A stretch of DNA of 64,000 nucleotides from Streptomyces composti (GCF_012034205.1 NZ_JAATEM010000038.1:1-64000); one strand, 5' to 3'; positions 11,144-20,315 are shown, numbered from the stretch's first letter. Notes: generated by a model from the letters alone, not told the origin. Made by a program: numbers and translations.

Positions 11144-11215
11144 GGCCGTGTGCCCGAGTGGCTGAGGGGCTCGCCTGCAAAGCGAGTTACGCGGGTTCGA
11201 TTCCCGCCACGGCTT
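11144..11215 (+). tRNA. tRNA-Cys (GCA)
   Basis: A 72-base cloverleaf. The 7-bp acceptor stem is GGCCGTG with CACGGCT, and the discriminator is T at 11215, the known identity base for CysRS. The anticodon loop CTGCAAA sits between CTCGC and GCGAG and gives anticodon GCA. The T arm is GCGGG TTCGATT CCCGC. CCA is not encoded. Its 3' half recurs in degenerate form at 11740-11772. Confidence 0.95.
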
Positions 11216-11299
11216 CTTGCGGCCCGAGCGGGCGGACAGGGGGCGGCACTCCAGCGGGTGCCGCCCCCTGCGCCGTCGTGGCGGATGCCCGGCCGCGTC

Positions 11300-11740
11300 T
11301 CAGGCGGAGGGGGCGGGCCAGGCCGCCGTCGCGTACTCGGCCGTGCGGCGGAGCCGGTCCTCGGTGGCGCCGTCGCGGGCCTGCTGGGACATGCCCTGGA
11401 CGACGGCGGCGAAGCAGACCGCCAGGGACCGGGTGCCGGTGTCCCCGGGGAGCGGGCCGCGGGCCACCGCCTCTTCCAGCCGGGTCTCGAACAGGCGGAC
11501 GTCGGCCGTTCTGCGGGCGCGCAGGGTCTCCTCGATGTCGGCGGTCTGCGGGGAGCAGTCGGTGGCCGCGCCGACGATCAGGCAGCCCGCCGGGTGGTCG
11601 GGGTCGGTGCAGGCGACGGCTGCCTCGTCCGGCATTCTCGCGAAGGCCGCGCGCGGGTCGCTCTCCTCGTTCAGGGCCCGGCCCGTGAAGGCCCGGAAGG
11701 TGCTCCCGTAGCGCTCGACGACCTCGGCGAAGAGGGCGCG
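11300..11740 (-). pseudogene. TetR regulator fragment lacking the HTH
   Basis: Reading from 11740 the frame gives RALFAEVVERYGSTFRAF, the segment that in TetR proteins follows directly after the HTH (usually ...FGDK-ALF...). It then continues through about 145 residues of C-terminal ligand-binding domain to a stop at 11300. The ~50-residue HTH is missing, and the coding similarity ends exactly where the tRNA-like sequence begins. No start codon with a ribosome site exists upstream; an internal ATG at 11635 would give only 111 residues. This is a 5'-deleted gene, not a functional regulator. Confidence 0.8.
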
Positions 11741-11772
11741 CTACGCCGGTTCGATGCCGGCCACCGCGCCGG
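11740..11772 (+). repeat. Degenerate copy of the tRNA-Cys 3' half
   Basis: This stretch matches the tRNA-Cys 3' half (11182-11215) at about 26 of 34 bases, and at 20 of 23 over the T arm. The T stem differs by one compensatory pair (GCCGG/CCGGC against GCGGG/CCCGC), so the hairpin is preserved. It forms the junction between the truncated TetR gene and the end of the SUKH-type gene. It may be an old att site of a tRNA-integrating element. Confidence 0.6.
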
Positions 11773-12241
11773 GGGTCGTCCTGCGGTGGAGGAGCCACAG
11801 GGCGAAGGCGAGGGTCGCCACGTCGGCGTTGAGCGGGCGGAGGGTGCTGGTCCAGTCGTTCCAGTGCAGGACCTCGCCCGTGGTGCCGTGCACCAGGAGG
11901 CTGTTGCCGTCGAACAGGGAGCCGAGGCGTATGAGGCGGTCCGAGTGGGCGGGCAGGGTCTGCGGCAGGCAGCCGTCCCCGAAGTCCCAGGCGTAGGCGT
12001 AGTACTCCGTGAGGGTGCGCAGCGGGAGTTCGGTGTCCAGGGTGAAGACGCCGCCGTCCTCGGGCAGGCCCGTCTCGCTCAGGAAGCGGCGGGTCGGCTC
12101 GTGGGTCAGCGTGGCGGGGAAGTCGAGCTCCTCGAAGCGGTAGACCCCGCCGCGGCCGAACTCCCGCGCCAGGGCGAGCGAGAAGGCCGTGCCGGTGCGT
12201 GTCGTCCGGGCGGCGATGCCCGTCGTTCCCGTCGTCGTCAT
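11741..12241 (-). CDS. SUKH-4-like immunity-family protein
   Basis: A 166-residue soluble protein resembling SUKH-4 (SMI1/KNR4 superfamily) proteins. Supporting segments are GLPEDGGVFTLD, LIRLGSLFDGNSLLVHGTTGEVLHWN and the ending LNADVATLAFALWLLHR. SUKH proteins typically neutralise nuclease toxins or act in toxin clusters. The last ~10 residues (AVAGIEPA, then stop) are encoded by the tRNA-like repeat, so the native C-terminus has probably been replaced and function is uncertain. The start is the ATG at 12241. No partner toxin gene is adjacent. Confidence 0.65.
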   Translation of the reverse strand: MTTTGTTGIAARTTRTGTAFSLALAREFGRGGVYRFEELDFPATLTHEPTRRFLSETGLPEDGGVFTLDTELPLRTLTEYYAYAWDFGDGCLPQTLPAHSDRLIRLGSLFDGNSLLVHGTTGEVLHWNDWTSTLRPLNADVATLAFALWLLHRRTTPGAVAGIEPA

Positions 12242-12381
12242 GAGCCCCCCGTGTGCGTGTGCCCGGCTGCCGTCACCGGCGTTCCGCACCTTACGCGCCG
12301 CCACTGACAAGTGCCTGCACCACATCAGACGCACGAGGGGGCAGGGACGTTGCCCCCGCTCCGGGAAACCCCGGCACCGGG

Positions 12382-14688
12382 TCAGGGGTTGGTGACGACC
12401 GCCGCCTGCGGGCGGATGGGGAGGCGGTTGACCGGGCGGCCGGTGGCGGCGCGTACCGCGGAGGCGATGGCCGCCGGGGAGGTCACCACGGGGACCGCGC
12501 TGACCGCCTTGGCGCCGAAGGGGGCCACCACGTCCCGCTCCTCCACCAGCTTCACGATGTGGATGTCGGGGGCGTCCAGGGCCGTGGGGAGGGCGTAGCC
12601 GGTCAGGTCGGGGTGGCGGATCACACCGCGCGGGGTGCGCAGGTTCTCGGTGAGGGCCACGCCCACGCCCTGGGTCACGCCCGCCTCGATCCGCGCGGCC
12701 AGCTGCGCCGGGTTGAGCACCCGGCCCACGTCCTGGGCGACCGCCAGTTCCACCACCCGTACCGAGCCCAGCTCGATGTCGACGTCGACGACGGCGCGGA
12801 CGGCGCAGAAGGACATGCCGACGAAGGCATCGCCCTGGCCGGTCTCGTCCAGCGGCTCCGTGGGGTGGGGGCGGCACTGGGCGGTGGCCCACAGCTCCTT
12901 GCCGTCCAGCGCCTCGGCGACGGTCGTGGACAGCACACCGTCGTACGAGGTGATCTTGCCGTCGGTGATCTGCAGCAGTTCCGCGGACATGCCGAACTTG
13001 TGGGCGAGCGGCTGGAGCAGCTGGGTGCGGACCATCTTCGCCGCGCGTTCCACCGCACCGCCCGACACCCAGGTGTGCCGGCCCCGGCAGCCCGCGCCGG
13101 CCGGCGGCTGGTCGGTGTCCACCGGCGCGACGTGCACCTCCTCGACGCCGAGCGTCTCCTGGACGATCTGCCGGGCCAGCGTGGAGAAGCCCTGGCCGGT
13201 CTCGACGGCCGCGCACAGCACGGTCGCCACGCCGCCCTGCACCTTCACCGTGGCGGTGGCCACCTCGTCGGCGCCCTCCGCGCCCAGCATGTGCACCATG
13301 CCCAGGCCGTAGCCCACGCCGCGGCGCACCGCGCCCGGTTCGCCCGCGCCCTCGGGGCCGCCGGGCAGCAGCCACTCCTCCTCGGGGGTGTCCTTGGGCA
13401 GCGGCGGCAGCGGATGGTCGCGCACCGCCTGCAGCAGCTCCGCCACCGGGGCGGGGCAGGTCACCGTCTGGCCGGTGGGCAGCACGTCGCCGGTGGCCAT
13501 GGCGTTGCGCAGCCGCAGCTCGGCCGGGTCGATGCCGAGCTTCTTGGCGAGCTTGTCCATCTGCGCCTCGTGCGCGGCGCACACCTGCATCGCGCCCTCG
13601 CCGCGCACATGGCCGCTGGGCGGGTTGTTGGTGCGCACGGCCCAGCCCTCGATGAAGGCGTTCGGCACCACGTACGGGCCGCAGGCGAAGGCGACCGCGG
13701 CGGCCAGCGCGTCGGAGGAGGTGTCGGCGTAGGCGCCGGCGTCCAGCAGGATCTGCGCCTCGACCTTGACCAGCTTGCCCTCGCTGTCGGCGTGGTGCCG
13801 GTAGCGCAGCAGGGTGGGGTGCCGGTGCGTGTGGCCGAGGAAGGACTCCTCACGGGAGGCGGCGAGCTTCACCGGGCAGCCGGTCTTCATCGCCAGCAGC
13901 CCGAGCGGGAGCTGGAAGCTGCGGTCCTCGCGGTCGGCGGTGGCTCCGGGGACGCCGGTGACGACGACCTTGACGCGTTCGGGTTCCAGGCCGTAGCAGG
14001 CGGCGGCGGTGTCCCGGTCGGCGTGCGGGTCGGTGGACGCCAGATACAGCTCCACGCCGCCGTCGGGTCGCGGCACGGCGAGCCCGGCCTCGGCGCCGAT
14101 GGGGGCGGGGTCCTGGCGGCCGATGCGGTACGCGCCCTCCACCACGACGTCGCCGACCACGTCGGGGTCGCCGTGCCGCAGCGGGATGTGCCGGATCAGG
14201 TTGCCGTCGGGGTGCAGCGGCTCGGCCTCGAAGGCCTGCTCGGGGTCGGTGACCGGGTCGAGCACCTCGTACTCGACGATCACGGCGGCGGCGGCCATCC
14301 GGGCGGTGTCCGGGTGGTCGGCGGCGACGGCGGCGATGGGCTCGCCGTGGTGGCGCACGATCTCGGAGGCGAAGACCGGGCGGTCGGCCTTGCCGCGGCC
14401 GTGGACCGGCTCGCCGGGCACGTCCTCGTGGGTGACGACGGCCCGCACCCCGGGCATGGTGCGCGCGTGGCTGGTGTCGATGGACAGGATGCGCGCGTGC
14501 GGGTGGGGCGAGCGCAGCACGGCCGCCCACAGCAGGCCCTCGGCCCACAGGTCGGCGGCGTACGGGAAGGTGCCCTCCGTCTTCGCGCGGGCGTCGGCGG
14601 GCGGCACGGAGGCGCCGAGCCCGTGCGGGATGGTCTCCGGCTCGGTCAGTGCCTCGGCGGCCCGCGCGGTGGCTGCTTCGTTGCTCAC
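12382..14688 (-). CDS. Molybdenum hydroxylase large subunit (xanthine dehydrogenase family)
   Basis: A 768-residue molybdopterin-binding subunit of the xanthine dehydrogenase/CO dehydrogenase family. The N-terminal a/b hammerhead (about residues 30-140, LRSPHPHARILSID) precedes the long Moco-binding region, with segments such as NNPPSGHVRGEGAMQV and ETGQGFSTLARQIVQETLGV. It hydroxylates a heterocycle or aldehyde, passing electrons to the Fe-S and FAD subunits encoded directly upstream. The substrate, purine or otherwise, cannot be read. The GTG start (14688) overlaps the Fe-S gene stop (GTGA, 14685-14688). Confidence 0.9.
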   Translation of the reverse strand: MSNEAATARAAEALTEPETIPHGLGASVPPADARAKTEGTFPYAADLWAEGLLWAAVLRSPHPHARILSIDTSHARTMPGVRAVVTHEDVPGEPVHGRGKADRPVFASEIVRHHGEPIAAVAADHPDTARMAAAAVIVEYEVLDPVTDPEQAFEAEPLHPDGNLIRHIPLRHGDPDVVGDVVVEGAYRIGRQDPAPIGAEAGLAVPRPDGGVELYLASTDPHADRDTAAACYGLEPERVKVVVTGVPGATADREDRSFQLPLGLLAMKTGCPVKLAASREESFLGHTHRHPTLLRYRHHADSEGKLVKVEAQILLDAGAYADTSSDALAAAVAFACGPYVVPNAFIEGWAVRTNNPPSGHVRGEGAMQVCAAHEAQMDKLAKKLGIDPAELRLRNAMATGDVLPTGQTVTCPAPVAELLQAVRDHPLPPLPKDTPEEEWLLPGGPEGAGEPGAVRRGVGYGLGMVHMLGAEGADEVATATVKVQGGVATVLCAAVETGQGFSTLARQIVQETLGVEEVHVAPVDTDQPPAGAGCRGRHTWVSGGAVERAAKMVRTQLLQPLAHKFGMSAELLQITDGKITSYDGVLSTTVAEALDGKELWATAQCRPHPTEPLDETGQGDAFVGMSFCAVRAVVDVDIELGSVRVVELAVAQDVGRVLNPAQLAARIEAGVTQGVGVALTENLRTPRGVIRHPDLTGYALPTALDAPDIHIVKLVEERDVVAPFGAKAVSAVPVVTSPAAIASAVRAATGRPVNRLPIRPQAAVVTNP

Positions 14689-16643
14689 GCCTGGCCTCCG
14701 TCCTGGCCGTAGGGCTGGTCGTTCGAGGGCTGGAACGCCGACGGGTCGACGCCGCCGGCGCCGGGGCCCGCCTGGTGCGGGATACGGGGCTCGTCCGCCT
14801 CGGCCGGCGTCTCGGTCTCGGGTGCGGTGGACGCGGCGAGGGCCTCGCGCTCGGCGACGACCTGCTTCACGGCGTCCACCACGCCCCGGTAACCGGAGCA
14901 GCGGCACAGGTTGCCGCAGAGCGCCTGGCGGGTCTCCAGGTCGGTCGGCGCCGGGTTGCCCTCGAGCAGGTCGTGCACGGTCATCGCCATGCCCGGCACG
15001 CAGAAGCCGCACTGCACCGCACCGCACCGGGCGAGCGCCCGCTGCACGTCGGAGAGCTGCCCGTCCTGGGCGAGCCCCTCCACGGTGCGGACCTCGCTGC
15101 CGGCCGCGGTGACCGCGGGGACCAGGCAGGAGGCGACAAGACGCCCGTCGACCTGCACGTTGCAGGCGCCGCACTCGCCCTGCGAGCAGCCGTCCTTGGC
15201 GCCCGCGAGACCGAGCCGCTCGCGCAGCACATAGAGCAGCGACTCGCCGATCCAGGCGTCGGCGACGGGGCGGTCGGTGCCGTTGACGCGCAGCACGTAG
15301 GAGGCGAGGGGGTGGTCGTCGTAGACGGGCGCGGGGAGCTGGTCCTGCGCGGACGGGGCGCCGTCGTCGGAGGGGGACTCGCCCCCGGTGCCGTCCTTGT
15401 CCTGCGGGCGGGAGCCGGCGTCGGCGACCTGCTCGTGGGAGGGCCGGCCCTCGGGGGCGGCGGCGTCCGTCTCCTCGCCGTCGGCGGGGCGGTCGCCCTC
15501 CTCGTTCCGTGCCTGCGGGCGGTCGTCCTGCCCGGCGTCCTGCTCGCGCCCCTGGTGGGCGGGCTCGTCGGACACGCCGGGCTCACCGGGTCCGTCGCCG
15601 GGGCGGGCGTCGTTCTGCGGGTGCTCGCGGGACGCGCCGCGGCCGGCGGCCTCGGCGCCCGGCTCCTGGCGCTCTCCCGGCCGCCAGTGCGGCTCGCCGG
15701 AGGGCGCGGGATAGGACCCGGCGCTGTGCTGCCGCAGCGCCCGGAGCTGCTGGGTCTCGGCGTTCCCGTCCTGCGCCCGGTCGTCCGGCAGGCCGCCCTG
15801 GCCGTCGGGCGCGCCCTGCGCGGGGTGGCCGTCGTGTCCGCGGCCGGTGCCGTCCTGCGCGGGCGGCGCCTCCGCGTGGGTGTGGCCGCCGGCGGGGTGC
15901 CGCTGGTCCTCGCCCTGCCGGGCCGCGCCGGGGTGCTCGGGGCCGCGGTCGCGGGGCGTGTCGTGGTCGTCCTGCGGGACTCCGGGCACGCCGGGGCCCC
16001 AGGGGCGGCCGATGGACTGGGTGTTGGCCCAGGGCGCGGGGGCGCCGCCCGGGAGAATGGCCGGCGGGTTGCCGCCCCACTGCTCGACCAGCGAGGACCG
16101 GGTGAACTCGCCCGATTCGTCGGGGATGTCGTTCGCCACGGGGATGGACCACGGCCCGGACGCGTCCTGGCCGGGTGCGCCCCCCTCAGGGCTGCTCTCG
16201 GGGGTGTTCGGGTCGCCGTAGGACCACTGGCCGGTGGCCCCGGGGTCGTAGCCGTACCCGTCCTGGCCGCCTTGGCCGGACGCGCCGGACGCACCGCCCT
16301 GGCCGCCCTGGTCCGTCTGGCCGCTGTTCTGCGCGCCGGGGTTGTTCCACCGGGCGCCGTCCACGGGGGCGCCCGCACCCGGCACGGACCAGGTGCCGGT
16401 GGCCGCCGGGTCGGTGCCCGCGGTGGTGGCGGGGGCGACCGTTATCGGCGGCGGCACATAGCCGTGACCCGGCGCGGCGAGCGGGCTGTCGGCACCGGAC
16501 AGCATGGCGTCGATGCCGCCCTCGGGAAGCTGCACGAAGGCCGTCGCACCGTCGTCGTAGTCGCCCTGCGGCAGCGGGTCCCAGCGGCCGCCGCTGCCGG
16601 GCGCGCCCTCGCGGTGCCGGTCTCCGTGCTGGTCGTCGGTCAC
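14685..16643 (-). CDS. Molybdenum hydroxylase [2Fe-2S] subunit with long disordered N-terminus
   Basis: A 652-residue protein whose enzyme part occupies only about residues 449-605. Cluster I cysteines lie in GCSQGECGAC and the later Cys (about 486, 491, 494, 506). Cluster II cysteines lie in QCGFC and CGNLCRC (about 545, 548, 580, 582). Normal CoxS/XdhA-type subunits are about 150-200 residues. The first ~448 residues are low complexity, rich in Gly, Pro, Gln, Asp and Glu, with no recognisable fold. GTG starts and GTGA overlaps with both neighbours show one operon, and the frame is continuous throughout. The extension might tether or partition the enzyme; that is inference. Confidence 0.88.
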   Translation of the reverse strand: MTDDQHGDRHREGAPGSGGRWDPLPQGDYDDGATAFVQLPEGGIDAMLSGADSPLAAPGHGYVPPPITVAPATTAGTDPAATGTWSVPGAGAPVDGARWNNPGAQNSGQTDQGGQGGASGASGQGGQDGYGYDPGATGQWSYGDPNTPESSPEGGAPGQDASGPWSIPVANDIPDESGEFTRSSLVEQWGGNPPAILPGGAPAPWANTQSIGRPWGPGVPGVPQDDHDTPRDRGPEHPGAARQGEDQRHPAGGHTHAEAPPAQDGTGRGHDGHPAQGAPDGQGGLPDDRAQDGNAETQQLRALRQHSAGSYPAPSGEPHWRPGERQEPGAEAAGRGASREHPQNDARPGDGPGEPGVSDEPAHQGREQDAGQDDRPQARNEEGDRPADGEETDAAAPEGRPSHEQVADAGSRPQDKDGTGGESPSDDGAPSAQDQLPAPVYDDHPLASYVLRVNGTDRPVADAWIGESLLYVLRERLGLAGAKDGCSQGECGACNVQVDGRLVASCLVPAVTAAGSEVRTVEGLAQDGQLSDVQRALARCGAVQCGFCVPGMAMTVHDLLEGNPAPTDLETRQALCGNLCRCSGYRGVVDAVKQVVAEREALAASTAPETETPAEADEPRIPHQAGPGAGGVDPSAFQPSNDQPYGQDGGQA

Positions 16644-17533
16644 GACAGCGCCCTCCCCAGTGCTCGTCGGGCCAGCGCGGCGACGGTGCGCCGCAGGTGC
16701 AGTACGGCGGGCGGCAGCGGCGGGACCGTGCCGTCCTCGCCGGGGGCGGCGTCCGGGATGCAGGCCGCGGCGACGTACTCGCCGAACGCGTTCAGCGCCT
16801 CCGGCACGATGGCGCGGTTGTTGTCCCAGTCGATCAGCTGGGCCACCCACTGCTCGGCCTCCAGGGGGCGCAGCGGCATGGGGGCGATGGCGCCCACCGC
16901 GCAGCGCACCCCGCGCCGGGCCGGGTCGAGGACGAGGGCGACGGACGCGACCGCGCGCCCTGGTCCGGTGCGGCCGGTGGCCTTGAGGAAGACCTGGGGT
17001 GCGTGCAGCAGCGGTACGCGCACGAAGCCGATGAGTTCACCGGCGCGCAGCATCTCCACCCCGGCCAGCAGGTGCGACACGGGGATCTCGCGGCGGGCGC
17101 CGCCCGGGCCCGCGATGATCAGGGTGGCCTCCAGGGCGGCCAGCACCGGCAGCGCGTCGCCGGTGGGCGCGGCGGAGGCGATGTTGCCGCCGAGGGTGCC
17201 CGCGTTGCGGATGTGCGGCGGGCCCGCGGCGCGGGCGGCGGCGGCGAGCGCGGGGATGAGGGCGGCGAAGTCGGGGCGGCCCATCCGGGCGTGGGTGAGT
17301 CCGGCGCCGAGCAGCGCATGCCCGTCGAGGTACTGCCAGCCGCGGATCTCGCTGATCTTGTTGAGGCCGACCAGGGCGGCGGGCCTGAGCTGCCCCGAGT
17401 TGACGGCGGCCATCAGATCGGTGCCGCCCGCGACGGGTACGGCGGCGGGCATGGCCGCGAGCGCCGCCACGGCCTCGTCCAGAGTCGTGGGCAGGGTGAC
17501 GGCCTGCGCCGCCTGCGGTGCGTGCGTGCTCAA
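16640..17533 (-). CDS. Molybdenum hydroxylase FAD-binding subunit
   Basis: A protein of about 297 residues, the FAD subunit (CoxM/XdhB type) of the hydroxylase complex. FAD-binding motifs are PVAGGTDLMAAVNSG near residues 30-45 and IRNAGTLGGNIASAAPTGD near 110-128. A C-terminal CO-dehydrogenase flavoprotein domain follows. I prefer the TTG at 17533 (LSTHAPQ), preceded by GGAAGGGG. An ATG at 17632 would add 33 residues with no family character. First gene of the three-gene operon; its promoter should lie in 17534-17726. Confidence 0.87.
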   Translation of the reverse strand: MSTHAPQAAQAVTLPTTLDEAVAALAAMPAAVPVAGGTDLMAAVNSGQLRPAALVGLNKISEIRGWQYLDGHALLGAGLTHARMGRPDFAALIPALAAAARAAGPPHIRNAGTLGGNIASAAPTGDALPVLAALEATLIIAGPGGARREIPVSHLLAGVEMLRAGELIGFVRVPLLHAPQVFLKATGRTGPGRAVASVALVLDPARRGVRCAVGAIAPMPLRPLEAEQWVAQLIDWDNNRAIVPEALNAFGEYVAAACIPDAAPGEDGTVPPLPPAVLHLRRTVAALARRALGRALS

Positions 17534-17726
17534 AGCCGGCTGCCCCTTCCCGCTTCCCACCTGGTGTCGCCTGGACCCGCCTGTGTTGCCGTACGGTACG
17601 TGCTGACAGGGCGGACGTGGCAACTCTGGCACATCTTGGCAAGCGCCGAAGACAGGGGTCCGCTAGGAGGCGTTCGCCCGTCTCGTCCCACACATGGGAG
17701 CATTCCGGCCAGAGGTCACCGCATCG

Positions 17727-17754
17727 CGAAGAGTGTCCGAATTGAGACTCTTCG
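17727..17754 (-). terminator. Hairpin downstream of the hexosaminidase gene
   Basis: CGAAGAGT (17727-17734) and ACTCTTCG (17747-17754) form an 8-bp stem with a 12-base loop. It lies 53 bases past the GH20 stop, so it probably ends the sugar-uptake operon. It could instead be an operator for the molybdenum hydroxylase operon. Confidence 0.45.
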
Positions 17755-17806
17755 GTGATGTGCAGGGTTACGTCACCGGTCGGGGAGTGCCCACCGCGAG
17801 GGCCGC

Positions 17807-19468
17807 CTAGCGCAGGGGCGGCGGCCCGTCGAGGGGGCGGCCGAGCACGCCGGGCCGCCGCTGCCAGGGCCGGGGTCCGGTGGGCGGGCGGTAGGCGACG
17901 CCCAGGGCGTCGAGCCGCCGGTAGTGGGCGGTCATCCGCTGCTCGAAGCCGGCGAAGTCCCGGTCCTCGGGGGCGGGCAGGCTGCTCCAGGCGACCTCCG
18001 CGAAGGCGGCGAGCCGGGGAAAGACCTGGTAGTCGACGCGCTGCTGGTCCTCCATCACCTCCGTCCACACATTGGCCTGGGTGCCCAGCACATGCCGGGC
18101 CTCCTCGGGCGTCAGCTCCGGTGGAACCGGTTCGAACCGGTAGACGTCCTCCAGGGTGCGCACGTACCCGATGGGCACGGGCTCGCCGGGGCCCGCGTCC
18201 TGACGGTGGTCCAGATACACCTGCTGCTCGGGGCACATCACCACGTCGTGCCCGGCACGCGCGGCGGCGATCCCGCCCCGGTATCCGCGCCAGGACGACA
18301 CCGCGGCGCCTTGGGCGAGTCCGCCTTCGAGGATCTCGTCCCAGCCGATGAGCCGGCGTCCGCGCGCGGCGAGCCACTCGCCGAAGTGGCCGATGAACCA
18401 CGCCTGGAGTCCGTCCTCACCGGCGAGTCCGAGTTCCCGGACACGGGCCTGTGCGGCCGGGGACCGCCGCCACTGGTCCTTGGGGCATTCGTCCCCGCCG
18501 ACATGAATGAACTCGGAGGGGAACAGCTCCAGCACTTCCTCGAACACGCCCTCGTAGAACCGCAGGGTGTGGTCGGTGGGGGCGAGGACGTTCGGATTGA
18601 CGCCCCAGGTGTCCCAGACACCGAGGGAGGCGGTGTCGACGACATCGGTGTTGCCGAGTTCCGGATATGCCGCGATGGCCGCCTGCGAGTGCCCGGGTAC
18701 GTCGATCTCGGGGACCACCTCGATATGCCGTTCGGCGGCGTAGGCGACGATCTCCCGGATGTCGTCCTGGGTGTAGTAGCCGCCGTGCGGCCGTTCGTCC
18801 CACAGCGGTGAGGCACGGTGTCCGATTTTCGTCCGGGCACGCCAGGAACCGACCTCGGTGAGCCTCGGGTGGCGCCGGATCTCGATGCGCCAGCCCTGGT
18901 CGTCCGTCAGATGCAGATGCAGCACATTGAGTTTGTGGGCGGCCATCAGATCGAGCTGGCGCAGCACCCCGTCCTTCGGCAGGAAATGCCGGGCCACGTC
19001 GAGCATCAGACCGCGCCAGCGGAAGCGGGGCGCGTCCTCGATCCTGACGTGCGGCACGGTCCAGGCGCGGTCGCTGCGCAGCGGCGCCCTGCGGAAGGCG
19101 TCGGGGCCGAGGAGCTGGCGCAGCGTCTGGGCACCGCGGAAGACCCCGGCCGCGGTGCCGCCCTCGATCAGCACCCCGTGCGGGCCGCTGACGAGGCGGT
19201 ACTCCTCGCCGGCGAGCGCCGCGTCGAGCCTGAGGGCGATGCCGTCGCCCGCCGCGCCGGCGGCCTCCCGGTGCTCCGGCAGCGGCAGTCCGGTGGCCTG
19301 GCGGAGCGCACCCGTCAGCCAGCGGCCGACGGCCTCGGCACCGGGGCCCGCGTGAAGACGCGAGTGCTCGGTCAGCCGCACCTCGCCGCGGGAAGGGACG
19401 ACGACACGGGGGGCGGGGAGGAGTTCCAGGGGGGAACCCGGGCGTGCCTGGGAAGTCGGTGAGGTCAC
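17807..19468 (-). CDS. Beta-N-acetylhexosaminidase (GH20)
   Basis: A 553-residue glycoside hydrolase family 20 enzyme that removes terminal beta-GlcNAc/GalNAc from chito-oligosaccharides or glycans. An N-terminal GH20b-like domain (about 15-150) precedes the TIM barrel. The catalytic Asp-Glu pair is in FIHVGGDECP, and HLHLTDDQGWRIE and PEIDVPGHSQAA are family motifs. No signal peptide is visible, so it probably works in the cytoplasm on imported oligosaccharides. The start is GTG 19468. It is the last gene of the operon, one base after the upstream permease stop. Confidence 0.93.
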   Translation of the reverse strand: MTSPTSQARPGSPLELLPAPRVVVPSRGEVRLTEHSRLHAGPGAEAVGRWLTGALRQATGLPLPEHREAAGAAGDGIALRLDAALAGEEYRLVSGPHGVLIEGGTAAGVFRGAQTLRQLLGPDAFRRAPLRSDRAWTVPHVRIEDAPRFRWRGLMLDVARHFLPKDGVLRQLDLMAAHKLNVLHLHLTDDQGWRIEIRRHPRLTEVGSWRARTKIGHRASPLWDERPHGGYYTQDDIREIVAYAAERHIEVVPEIDVPGHSQAAIAAYPELGNTDVVDTASLGVWDTWGVNPNVLAPTDHTLRFYEGVFEEVLELFPSEFIHVGGDECPKDQWRRSPAAQARVRELGLAGEDGLQAWFIGHFGEWLAARGRRLIGWDEILEGGLAQGAAVSSWRGYRGGIAAARAGHDVVMCPEQQVYLDHRQDAGPGEPVPIGYVRTLEDVYRFEPVPPELTPEEARHVLGTQANVWTEVMEDQQRVDYQVFPRLAAFAEVAWSSLPAPEDRDFAGFEQRMTAHYRRLDALGVAYRPPTGPRPWQRRPGVLGRPLDGPPPLR

Positions 19469-19469
19469 A

Positions 19470-20315
19470 TCAGTCCTTTACCGCGCCGCCGAGTCCGGAG
19501 ACCAGCCGCCGCTGTACGAGTACGAAGAAGACGAGCACCGGAATGGTCATCACCGTCGACGCCGCCATCACTCCGCCCCAGTCGGGCTCGTCCGGCTTGT
19601 AGAAGACCAGCAGGGCCATCGGCAGGGTCGACTGCGAGATGTCACTGATGATGAACGACTTGGCGAACAGGAAGTCGTTCCAGGTGGAGATGAAGGAGAA
19701 CACGCTCGTGGCGACCAGCCCCGGCAGGACGAGGGGGAAGAGAATCTGCCAGAGAAACCGGGCCCGGCTCGCCCCGTCGATGCAGGCGGCCTCCTCCAGC
19801 GCCGTGGGAACGGCCTTCACGAACCCGCGCAGCATCCAGATCGCGAAGGGCAGTGAGAAGGCGATGTGCGGCAGGATCAGCGACCACAGCGTGTTCAGCT
19901 GCCCGAGATCCCGCATCACGAAGAACAGCGGGATGGTCAGTGCCTCCACGGGCACCATCTGCGCCACCAGAAACATGATCAGCAAGGTGGTGCGCATCCG
20001 GAACCGGAAACGCGTCACGGCGGTCGCGGCGAGAAAGGCGATCAGCGCGGAGGCGATCACCACGGCCACCGCCACCACGACGCTGTTGAGGAAGTAGCGG
20101 CCGAATTCCTGCTGTCCGAACACCCGCCGGAAGGAGTCCAGGGTGGGCGACAGCGTCCACGGCCGCGGCTCGGTCGACTCGATCTCCCCAGCCGGTTTGA
20201 AGGCGCCGAGCACCATCCAGTAGAGCGGGAAGGCCACCACCGCGGCGATCACCAGCGCCGAGGCCTCCGCCGCCAGCCGCCACGGACGGCGCACCCGCGC
20301 ACGCGGAAGATTCAC
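19470..20315 (-). CDS. Sugar ABC importer permease (MalG type)
   Basis: A 281-residue permease with six hydrophobic segments. The EAA loop EEAACIDGASRARFLWQILFPLVLPG contacts the ATPase. The GTG start (20315) overlaps the stop of the partner permease (GTGA, 20312-20315). It belongs to a four-gene unit with the binding protein, second permease and GH20 enzyme. There is no ATPase gene nearby; in Streptomyces a shared MsiK-type ATPase commonly serves such systems. Confidence 0.93.
   Translation of the reverse strand: MNLPRARVRRPWRLAAEASALVIAAVVAFPLYWMVLGAFKPAGEIESTEPRPWTLSPTLDSFRRVFGQQEFGRYFLNSVVVAVAVVIASALIAFLAATAVTRFRFRMRTTLLIMFLVAQMVPVEALTIPLFFVMRDLGQLNTLWSLILPHIAFSLPFAIWMLRGFVKAVPTALEEAACIDGASRARFLWQILFPLVLPGLVATSVFSFISTWNDFLFAKSFIISDISQSTLPMALLVFYKPDEPDWGGVMAASTVMTIPVLVFFVLVQRRLVSGLGGAVKD

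Noticed and set aside
9501..11215. Integrative element around the MFS gene and tRNA-Cys
   Set aside because: No integrase, excisionase or replication gene is present; the scar lies only on the 3' side of the tRNA, at 11216-11772.
14649..17606. A 985-codon open frame on the plus strand opposite the molybdenum hydroxylase genes
   Set aside because: It is antisense to three well-supported genes; the translation is Arg/Ala/Gly-rich with no family motif, the usual GC-driven shadow.
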